Below, in pieces: positions 42,218 to 48,025 of a stretch of DNA of 48,025 nucleotides. The notes under the pieces were generated by a model. That model was not told where the DNA came from. It ran no database searches and saw only the letters and a program-made list of their open reading frames with translations. Both the position numbers and the translations under genes were made by a program. Source of the DNA: an uncultured Verrucomicrobia subdivision 3 bacterium (GTDB taxonomy: Bacteria > Verrucomicrobiota > Verrucomicrobiia > Limisphaerales > UBA11358); the NCBI GenBank assembly GCA_903858275.1, contig CAIOIC010000010.1, positions 1-48,025 of the forward strand, written 5' to 3'. The number at the start of each line of letters is the position of its first letter. Position 1 is the stretch's first letter.

Positions 42218-42985
42218 GTGCATCCGATTGCTTTTCATCTCGGTTCGCTGCCCATCCGCTGGTATGGCGTGATGATGGCGCTGGCCTTTCTCGCCGGGCT
42301 GTGGACCGCCACGCGGCGCGCCCGAATCGCGAATGTCTCCGGAGAAACCATCGCGGATGTGACGCTGTGGCTGCTGATTGGCAGCATTGCCGGCGCGCGA
42401 TTTGTCTATGTGACGACTTACTGGCAACAGGAATTCGCCAATCAGCCGTTCTCGGAAATTTTCATGCTCCAGCACGGCGGACTCGTCTATTACGGCGGGC
42501 TCATCGGCGCAACCATGGCTGGTTTTGTTTATCTGACCTGGAAAAAACTGCCGGTCTGGAAAATCGCCGACATCCTCGCGCCAAGCATTGCGCTGGGCAG
42601 CGTGTTCGGGCGCATCGGCTGCCTGCTCAACGGCTGCTGCTACGGCCGCACCTGCGATCTGCCCTGGGCCATCCACTTTCCCATCAGCCACGAAACCCAC
42701 GGCGCAGCGTTGCATCCGACAGAGGTTTACGACGCGCTGCTGAATCTGATTTTGTATCTCACGCTGGCTTGGCTGTTCCGCCGCAAAAAATTCGACGGGC
42801 AAATACTGGCGCTGTATTTCATCGGCTACGCCATCTGCCGCTCTACGGCGGAATTGTTCCGAGGCGATTATCCAGCCGACCACATCCATGCCGGATTGAC
42901 CTCGGCGCAAGTCGTAAGCATCGGGATTTTTGCGACAGGCGTTATCCTGTGGATCTGGCGTTCACGCAAAATTGCGGCGAAATGA
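42218..42985 (+). CDS. lgt: Prolipoprotein diacylglyceryl transferase
   Basis: 255 residues, GTG start. IRWYGVMMALAFLAG, QHGGLVYYGGLIGA and the Lgt signature GRIGCLLNGCCYGRTCDLPWAIHFP are followed by HPTEVYDALL and RSTAELFRGD. It has about seven membrane helices. It transfers diacylglycerol from phosphatidylglycerol to the lipobox Cys of prolipoproteins. The stop overlaps the miaA start (ATGA). Confidence 0.95.
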   Translation: MHPIAFHLGSLPIRWYGVMMALAFLAGLWTATRRARIANVSGETIADVTLWLLIGSIAGARFVYVTTYWQQEFANQPFSEIFMLQHGGLVYYGGLIGATMAGFVYLTWKKLPVWKIADILAPSIALGSVFGRIGCLLNGCCYGRTCDLPWAIHFPISHETHGAALHPTEVYDALLNLILYLTLAWLFRRKKFDGQILALYFIGYAICRSTAELFRGDYPADHIHAGLTSAQVVSIGIFATGVILWIWRSRKIAAK

Positions 42986-43884
42986 AATCGCCTGTCTTCA
43001 TCGCCGGCCCGACCGCCGTTGGAAAATCCGCCGTGGCGCTCACGCTGGCGGAAAAAATCGGCGGCGAAATCATCTCCGTGGACTCGATGCAAGTCTATCG
43101 CGGCCTTGACCTCGGCACGGCCAAACCGACGGCCGCGGAACGCGCCCGCGTGCCGCATCATCTGCTCGACCTCTGCGATTTGAGTGAAGCGTTTGACGCC
43201 GCGCAGTTTGTCCGGCAGGCGGAAAAAGCGGTGGCGGAAATCCAGTTACGGAACAAGACTCCGATTTTCTGCGGCGGCACGGGGCTTTATTTCAAAGCGT
43301 TCCTCGAAGGCCTGGGCGAAGCGCCGCCCTCGGATGAAAAACTCCGCGAGGAACTGAGAGCCGCGCCACTCGCCGCCCTGCTGGACGAATTACGCGAACG
43401 CGATCCGGAAGCTTACGAGAAAATCGACAAACAAAATCCGCGCCGCGTCATCCGCGCCATCGAGGTCATCCGGCTCACCGGGAAAAAGTTTTCCGGGCAG
43501 CGCTCCGAGTGGACGACGCAGCGCGCCGAGGCCACCGAAAGCAAGCTCATCTGTTTCCAACGGACGCCGGAAGATTTACACCAACGCATCAATGTCCGCG
43601 TGGATGAGATGTTCCAGCGCGGCCTCGTGGCGGAGACCCGCGAATTGCTCCAGCGCGGGCTGGCGGAAAACATGTTCGCGATGCAAGCCATCGGCTACCG
43701 GCAGGTGGTGGAACATCTGCGCGGCGAACGTGATCTGGCCAAGACCATCGAGCTGGTGAAAGCCCGCACGCGCAACTTTGCCAAGCGGCAACTGACGTGG
43801 TTCCGCCGCCATGGCAATTGCCGGTGGCTGGAACTAAAGCCTAGCGAGACAGCCGAAGAAACGCTGGCGCGCTGGCCGCAATAG
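42982..43884 (+). CDS. miaA: tRNA dimethylallyltransferase
   Basis: 300 residues. P-loop GPTAVGKS (9-16), then SVDSMQVYRGLDLGTAKPT, GGTGLYFKAFLEGL, QNPRRVIRAIEVIRLTGK and QAIGYRQVVEHLRG are MiaA motifs. The C-terminal TRNFAKRQLTWFRR is conserved as well. It adds a dimethylallyl group to A37 of tRNAs reading codons that begin with U. Confidence 0.96.
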   Translation: MKSPVFIAGPTAVGKSAVALTLAEKIGGEIISVDSMQVYRGLDLGTAKPTAAERARVPHHLLDLCDLSEAFDAAQFVRQAEKAVAEIQLRNKTPIFCGGTGLYFKAFLEGLGEAPPSDEKLREELRAAPLAALLDELRERDPEAYEKIDKQNPRRVIRAIEVIRLTGKKFSGQRSEWTTQRAEATESKLICFQRTPEDLHQRINVRVDEMFQRGLVAETRELLQRGLAENMFAMQAIGYRQVVEHLRGERDLAKTIELVKARTRNFAKRQLTWFRRHGNCRWLELKPSETAEETLARWPQ

Positions 43885-43965
43885 CCCGATCAAGGGTAAT
43901 GCAGGGTTGTTTCTCTCATTTCCATTTCGCTTTTCCGCCGCCGCCGTTTCGCCTAGCCTGCCCGC

Positions 43966-44652
43966 ATGAACTTCACCGTCGCTGAACTTTTCGACCTCGA
44001 GCAAACCCAGCACGCCACCCTCTTCGACGGCTGCGATTTCGCCTGGGAAGCGCTCAAGAAGATTGAAGCCTACCTCGCCAACATCCCGCCGCAAAACGCG
44101 GCCATGCGTTTTCCCGGCGCCACCATCGGCAACCGCGTCATCATCGGTGCGGACACGGTGGTAGAAGCCGGCGTGATGATCAAAGGCCCGGCCATCATCG
44201 GGAAGAACTGCCAGATCCGGCACAACGCCTACATCCGCGAGAACGTCATCATCGGCGACGACTGCGTGGTGGGCAATTCCTCCGAGCTGAAGAACTCCCT
44301 GCTCTTCAATGGCGTGCAGGTGCCGCATTACAATTACATCGGCGACTCCATTCTCGGCCACAAGGCGCACCTCGGCGCGGGAGCGAAGATTTCGAACGTG
44401 AAATTATTTCCCGGCAACATTGAGGTGGAAGTGGACGGTGTGCCGCGCGACACCGGCTTGCGCAAGTTTGGCGCGCTCATGGGCGACCACGCCGAAGCCG
44501 GTTGCAACGCCGTGCTGAACCCCGGCAGCATCCTCGGGCGCGGCGCGGTGGTTTACCCGAACGTCTTCTGGCGCGGCATTCTCCCGGCCAACACGATTGC
44601 GAAGAATAAGGCGGAGATTGAAGTCGTCGTCAAAAGGCCGAGGACAATTTAA
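43966..44652 (+). CDS. Left-handed beta-helix (hexapeptide) transferase, GlmU C-terminal-like
   Basis: 228 residues. Hexapeptide turns run from about 50 to 205 (GATIGNRVIIGADTVVEAGVMIKGPAIIGKNC in outline, later GDSILGHKAHLGAGAKISNVKL). The segment GALMGDHAEAGCNAVLNPGSILGRGAVVYPNVFW resembles GlmU-type acyltransferases. There is no nucleotidyltransferase domain, so it is not full GlmU. It is likely an acetyltransferase or a sugar-nucleotide-related protein. Confidence 0.8.
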   Translation: MNFTVAELFDLEQTQHATLFDGCDFAWEALKKIEAYLANIPPQNAAMRFPGATIGNRVIIGADTVVEAGVMIKGPAIIGKNCQIRHNAYIRENVIIGDDCVVGNSSELKNSLLFNGVQVPHYNYIGDSILGHKAHLGAGAKISNVKLFPGNIEVEVDGVPRDTGLRKFGALMGDHAEAGCNAVLNPGSILGRGAVVYPNVFWRGILPANTIAKNKAEIEVVVKRPRTI

Positions 44653-44672
44653 TTTTCATTAAGTAAAATCTT

Positions 44673-45047
44673 ATGACTAAAACGCCAATAGCATTTTTTA
44701 GTTTTCTTGTATGCATGATGCTTTTGTCGGTCATTTTGGGTTACGAAGGAATTACTCGGCTTCAGCGATTTAATTACCCGCCGTTTCATCATGATGGACT
44801 TTACACATATTTTGTCACAGTGGGTTCTCCATCCGAAAAAATAATCCTATTTTTGGACTCGACTGCCGGGAGAATCATAAGTTGGACATTGTTAATCCTC
44901 ATTCCCCTATATAGCGGCATTTTAGCATTTAGATATGAATGGCTGGTTGTAGGATTTCCGATTTTATTTACCAGTGCGGCTCTTTTCTTTTGGATTGGTT
45001 TCAGATTGTGGTTACACGCTCGGATTGACGCCTTTCCGCCAGCATAA
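44673..45047 (+). CDS. Hypothetical membrane protein, AT-rich
   Basis: 124 residues with three or four hydrophobic segments: FFSFLVCMMLLSVILG, IISWTLLILIPLYSGILAF and LVVGFPILFTSAALFFWIGF. No family recognised. Codon use is clearly more A/T-rich than in neighbours, suggesting recent acquisition. It starts 20 bp after the beta-helix gene. Confidence 0.6.
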   Translation: MTKTPIAFFSFLVCMMLLSVILGYEGITRLQRFNYPPFHHDGLYTYFVTVGSPSEKIILFLDSTAGRIISWTLLILIPLYSGILAFRYEWLVVGFPILFTSAALFFWIGFRLWLHARIDAFPPA

Positions 45048-45060
45048 CTTAAAACTCTAA

Positions 45061-45459
45061 ATGCCCCTCCGCCTCCTCAGACTGTTCCTGATGTTCTCCG
45101 CGCTGGCGTGGGGCGTGTGTATCGTGGGCGTGTTTGCTTCGTGGCCGCAAATCAACTCCATCGCGCAGGGCATGGGTGCCAAACCCGTCACCTTTGACCC
45201 GATGCTGGATTACTGGCTGCGGATGGTCTGCGGTGCGTTCACGCTGGTCGGAATTTGGTATCTGGTAATGGCGCTGTGGCCGCGCAAGTTCGCGGTGGCC
45301 ATCCCGTGGTTCGGCTGGCTGATGATCGTGGAGGGCGTCATCCTGCTCCTCTCCGGCCTGCGGCTGGGCATTGGCCCGTTTCCCTTTTACGGCGATGTCG
45401 CAGCGTGCTTTATCGGCGGCGCGGGGATTTTGATTTTCGCTAGGGCGGCACGGTTGTAA
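45061..45459 (+). CDS. Hypothetical four-helix membrane protein
   Basis: 132 residues with four hydrophobic segments: LLRLFLMFSALAWGVCIVGVFA, RMVCGAFTLVGIWYLVMAL, FAVAIPWFGWLMIVEGVILLLSGL and AACFIGGAGILIFA. It has an acidic/Pro loop around residue 45. No family recognised. A diverged partial copy of its 5' part lies downstream at 45693-45818. Confidence 0.7.
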   Translation: MPLRLLRLFLMFSALAWGVCIVGVFASWPQINSIAQGMGAKPVTFDPMLDYWLRMVCGAFTLVGIWYLVMALWPRKFAVAIPWFGWLMIVEGVILLLSGLRLGIGPFPFYGDVAACFIGGAGILIFARAARL

Positions 45460-45461
45460 AG

Positions 45462-45600
45462 AATCCCAACGGGATTCCATCTTTCAGCCCAGCGTTGGAG
45501 CGCAGCGACTACGCTGGGTCATCGTCCGAAACCAGCACCAACTCCAACGGAGTTGCATCACCCTCCACTGCGAATTAATTCAACTCCTCCGGAGTAGAAT
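45462..45600. repeat. Cluster of short palindromes with CCAACGG-like cores
   Basis: AATCCCAACGGGATT (45462-45476), CCCAGCGT...ACGCTGGG (45488-45518), AACTCCAACGGAGTT (45540-45554) and AACTCCTCCGGAGT (45582-45595) form a regularly spaced series directly after a gene stop. Confidence 0.75.
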
Positions 45601-45692
45601 TTCATCATCGCGTTTTACCCGGCGTAGCCGCTGCGCGGCAATACCGCGCTATATGATTCAATCGCATTGCGATAATTTTACGCAGTCAACTT

Positions 45693-45818
45693 CGCCGGTT
45701 AAGAGTGTCCCTCGGCTTCTCCGCATTCGGTCGGAGTGTGTGCATCGTGGGCGGGTTCGCTTCGCGGCCTAAAATCTACTCCATCGCAAAAAATGATACA
45801 GCCAAACGCATCGTTTGA
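45693..45818 (+). pseudogene. Remnant of a duplicate of the four-helix membrane protein gene
   Basis: 41 codons before a TGA translate to a peptide whose FSAFGRSVCIVGGFAS aligns with FSALAWGVCIVGVFAS of the gene at 45061. PKIYSIAK also aligns with PQINSIAQ. No ATG precedes it and the rest of the gene is missing. DNA similarity is obvious over about 100 bp. The fragment is decayed but still in frame. Confidence 0.75.
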
Positions 45819-46064
45819 ATTGCCCATATCACGGAATGCAACTGTCACATAAATTTACACCTTGATAACCGTTAAGAGGCAAAATGCTATTCCGGCCGGA
45901 TTAAAAACAACCGCACGAATTGGATTTTATCCTTAGGAAACGGTTTGAGCCGTTCCCTCGCGCAGTCAGTTGGGTTGGTTAATCGTTGCCTTTCTGAAAT
46001 CGGGCTGAACCAGTTTCGCTCATTTGGCCTGATTGTTGCTTGTCATGGTTTTAACAGGATTCTT
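45819..46064. other. Remaining gap before the Mrr-like gene
   Basis: Together with the palindromes and remnant this makes a 605-bp stretch without an intact gene (45460-46064). It holds a hairpin GGAAACGG/CCGTTCC at 45936-45956. AGGA 6 bases before ATG 46065 is a plausible ribosome site. Confidence 0.5.
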
Positions 46065-46670
46065 ATGACGAACACAATTTCCGCCCCCTTGTTGAGCCGG
46101 GTCAAGCCTTGGCAGCTTGTCGGACTGGGCTTGAGCGGCTGGTGCACGCTTTACAGCTTTGCCCTGCTCCCCTGGAGTGTTTACAGCGCGATGATCTGCA
46201 ATATCCAAGGCGGCTGTTTTGCCGCCACCATGACACTGGCCAGCGTCGAGGCGAGCCGTTACGGCATGGGCACGACGACGCATTCCATGTCATGGATCAA
46301 CGCCATGCCGACGGATTTGCTGAATCAAACTTTGGCGCAAATCATGCAAGAACAGGAATATTTCGTCGAATCCTGCACGTTTGCGGAAAAAGAAATGGGC
46401 TTTGGCGTGCGCGTCGTCAAATCCGGCCGGACTCTGGTTTTTGAAACCAGCCGCTGGCACGAACCGATTATCAATCTGGCCCACATCCATGCCGCGGAAG
46501 AAAACCGTAAAAAAGTCCTTGCCGATATCGCGTATATCGTCAGCCTCGGCCTGCCCGACGAAGAGGCCAAGGCTTTCGCGCAAACCCATCCAGTCCGCTT
46601 TCTCGGACGACGGGAACTCATGGTCCAGCTTGCCACCGAACAAGCAGCGGCGAAAACGACCACCGCCTGA
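46065..46670 (+). CDS. Membrane-anchored protein with degenerate Mrr-like nuclease domain
   Basis: 201 residues from ATG 46065. A hydrophobic stretch (about 16-60) is followed by WINAMPTDLLNQTLAQIMQ, then GFGVRVVKSGRTLVFETSRWHEP and a C-terminal DEEAKAFAQTHPVRFLGRRELMVQL. These align with Mrr-type restriction endonuclease domains (GGIDLVLxxxGxxxxVQCKRW... then EARxFAxxxxIxLIDGxxLxxLL). The catalytic Asp and QxK are replaced by Arg/Val and ETS, so nuclease activity is unlikely. The upstream in-frame reading to 45945 has no supporting signal. It is followed by a terminator. Confidence 0.7.
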   Translation: MTNTISAPLLSRVKPWQLVGLGLSGWCTLYSFALLPWSVYSAMICNIQGGCFAATMTLASVEASRYGMGTTTHSMSWINAMPTDLLNQTLAQIMQEQEYFVESCTFAEKEMGFGVRVVKSGRTLVFETSRWHEPIINLAHIHAAEENRKKVLADIAYIVSLGLPDEEAKAFAQTHPVRFLGRRELMVQLATEQAAAKTTTA

Positions 46671-46701
46671 TCAATAAATGGACGTCGTGACGGTTCATGC
46701 G

Positions 46702-46734
46702 AAAACCGTAAGCGCTTGACCCGCCCGGTTTTTT
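46702..46734. terminator. Bidirectional rho-independent terminator
   Basis: Stem AAAACCG/CGGTTTT with a 17-base loop; T run TTTTTT on the plus strand and TTTT on the minus. It sits between the convergent Mrr-like and RluA genes, 31 bp after the former. Confidence 0.5.
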
Positions 46735-46761
46735 AAACAGAAATGAACGGGGAAAATTTCT

Positions 46762-47523
46762 TCAAACCGGCGGACGATAGGACCACTTTTCTTTCCGCTG
46801 CTCCTCGGTAAGTTTGAAGCCGTATTCGCTCAGGAAAAATTCCGCCGGCGCGATGATGTTCACCGGCCGCCGCATGAAGGGGTCGCGATACGCCAACCGC
46901 ACCGCGCGCAGACCGAGGCGAAAGCCTTTTTCCACCCGGCCATAAAGTTCGTCGCACATGATGGGCGTGCCGGATTCCGCCAGATGCAGCCGGATCTGAT
47001 GCGTGCGCCCCGTCAGCGGGCTCGCCTCAATGAGGGTGAAGCGCTCGTTTTTTTGCAGCACGCGGAAACGGGTTTCGCTCTCTTTGCCTTCCTCCGTGTG
47101 GTCCACACGCATTTTGCCGAATTGTTTCGGGTCGGGACCGATCGGCAGGGCGCAGGTCCATTCGTTTTCCTTCGGCGCACCGGGGACGACGGCGAGATAG
47201 GTTTTCTCCATCCGGCGCGATTCAAACAAGTCACCCATCGCCTCCATCGCCCCAACGTTTTTGGCAAACAACATCACACCGCTGGTGTCGGCATCAAGCC
47301 GGTGAACATGCCGCAGGTAAACCAAGTTACGCGAACGCGCCCAGAAATCATCAGCACGAATGGACGAATCTATCGCTGTCTGGAGATTCCAGTTGGTCTT
47401 GCGCCACGAATCCGGCACGAGCATCCAACCGCGCGGCTTATCAATGGCCAGCACCGAGCGATCCTCGTAGATAATTGGAATCGGTTCGCAGCCGGGGAGC
47501 TCGATGAAATTGGGTTTTGCCAT
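46762..47523 (-). CDS. RluA-family pseudouridine synthase
   Basis: 253 residues. The catalytic motif HRLDADTSGVMLFAK has Asp77. IIYEDRSVLAIDKPRGWMLVP is the N-terminal strand and LIEASPLTGRTHQIRLHLAESGTPI the second conserved motif. It isomerises uridines in rRNA or tRNA; the target cannot be told. No S4 domain. It converges on the Mrr-like gene. Confidence 0.93.
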   Translation of the reverse strand: MAKPNFIELPGCEPIPIIYEDRSVLAIDKPRGWMLVPDSWRKTNWNLQTAIDSSIRADDFWARSRNLVYLRHVHRLDADTSGVMLFAKNVGAMEAMGDLFESRRMEKTYLAVVPGAPKENEWTCALPIGPDPKQFGKMRVDHTEEGKESETRFRVLQKNERFTLIEASPLTGRTHQIRLHLAESGTPIMCDELYGRVEKGFRLGLRAVRLAYRDPFMRRPVNIIAPAEFFLSEYGFKLTEEQRKEKWSYRPPV

Positions 47524-47588
47524 TGGTGGAGCATAATGAATTATGAAACGACCCGCAAAGCCTCTTGTGCGTTCCGCGCAAGTCAGAC

Positions 47589-47616
47589 TTTACAGCCGCG
47601 GGATTCGTTGCAAAAT
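47589..47616 (+). promoter_or_regulatory. Candidate promoter of tRNA-Arg
   Basis: TTTACA and CAAAAT are separated by 16 bp, and the tRNA begins 8 bases after the -10 box. Confidence 0.35.
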
Positions 47617-47624
47617 GTTTTCAC

Positions 47625-47701
47625 GCATCCGTAGCTCAATTGGATAGAGCGTTTGACTTCGGATCAAAATGTTGGGGGTTCAAGTCCCTCCGGATGCACC
47701 A
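47625..47701 (+). tRNA. tRNA-Arg (anticodon TCG)
   Basis: A 77-base cloverleaf including encoded CCA. Acceptor GCATCCG/CGGATGC, D stem GCTC/GAGC, anticodon arm TTTGA/TCAAA with loop CTTCGGA (anticodon TCG), T arm GGGGG/CCCTC with loop TTCAAGT. It reads CGA codons. Confidence 0.95.
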
Positions 47702-47744
47702 CTCCTCAACTGAGCGCTTTGACCACCTGAAATTTGCCTTTAAT

Positions 47745-48025
47745 TTATGGATACACCATTCGATAAAATGAAGGCGATGGTTGATTGGTGAGATTAATTA
47801 GAATTTGGCCACTTCCATCGGCAGTTTGGGTTGAAATATCGGTCCAACTTGGATTTAACAGGTTGGTGGCTAATTGGAGACGATAGTTGTAGCCAGGTAT
47901 TCCTGAAAATTTAAGACCCAGGATCTTGATTGGCCCAATCGCCTGAGTTGCAACCGAAAGCAAATTGAAGTTACTTTGGTTCAAGGCAATGGCAGTGATG
48001 AGAAACTGATTGGTCGTGCTTAAAC
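47745..48025 (-). CDS. C-terminal end of a secreted verrucomicrobial protein, cut by window edge
   Basis: The frame is open from the right edge (93 codons) to the stop at 47745. Its end, with IPGYNYRLQLATNLLNPSWTDIST and PSFYRMVYP, matches the C-terminal domain common on large secreted or autotransporter-like proteins of this phylum (xGxxYxLQxSTNLxxxWTxLxT...FYRxxxP). A TTG at 47984 is not needed as a start because the frame continues upstream. GC is lower than in the rest of the window. Confidence 0.75.
   Translation of the reverse strand, partial: LSTTNQFLITAIALNQSNFNLLSVATQAIGPIKILGLKFSGIPGYNYRLQLATNLLNPSWTDISTQTADGSGQILINLTNQPSPSFYRMVYP

Overview
The window looks like chromosomal DNA of a Verrucomicrobiota bacterium, most likely of the Pedosphaera/Limisphaera type. 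That placement is an inference. It rests on a four-gene pseudopilin set resembling the verrucomicrobial 'Verru_Chthon' cassettes, on Asn/Thr-rich secreted proteins, on a C-terminal sorting-like module ending in FYRMVYP, on dense short tandem repeats, and on high GC. It is a gene-dense region with housekeeping and envelope genes, two tRNAs, and no phage, insertion sequence, rRNA or CRISPR array.

Layout. 1-12441 (all minus strand): a type IV pilus/type II secretion locus, read from right to left. It holds a PilB/GspE ATPase, PilT, a second GspE ATPase, GspF/PilC, a BrnT/BrnA-like toxin-antitoxin pair, two PulG-like pseudopilins, GspH-, GspI- and GspJ-like pseudopilins, and a PilX/GspK-like protein that runs off the left edge. 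Most of these genes overlap by ATGA. 12581-17455 (minus): an RND efflux pump and its membrane fusion protein, with a four-helix-bundle gene between them. 17545-20377 (minus): a CHASE3 membrane protein, gatA and tRNA-Glu. 20424-24540: an HNH nuclease (minus), then a coiled-coil/TPR protein, a signal-peptidase-I-like protein lacking the catalytic lysine, and a nucleotide-sugar epimerase (plus). 24749-26659 (plus): a TIR-domain protein with a long heptad coiled coil. 26877-33106 (minus): scpA, scpB, a small membrane protein, a DMT transporter, a cupin and an Mla-type lipid transport set (mlaE, a degenerate mlaF, mlaD). 33213-35573 (plus): a small conserved protein, a second DMT transporter, a thioredoxin-like ferredoxin and an FHA/zinc-finger protein. 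35583-40624 (minus): late haem synthesis genes hemE, hemN, hemG/Y and hemH. 40787-45459 (plus): an anti-sigma-like membrane protein, DUF3106, lgt, miaA, a left-handed beta-helix transferase and two small membrane proteins. 45460-46064 is a repeat-rich gap with a gene remnant. The right end holds a membrane-anchored Mrr-like protein, an RluA pseudouridine synthase, tRNA-Arg(TCG) and the 3' end of a secreted protein gene.

The most striking signal is a set of tandem arrays that all have a 7-bp period but different unit sequences. They are confined to the first 16.4 kb. Most lie in the leader-peptide codons of pseudopilin genes, where gain or loss of one unit would shift the reading frame. Several proteins also keep a family fold while losing catalytic residues: the Mla ATPase, the signal peptidase, the Mrr-like domain and the CHASE3 protein's C-terminal domain. 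The BrnT/BrnA-like module inside the pilus operon and the hemG gene carrying an in-frame palindromic element are further unusual points.
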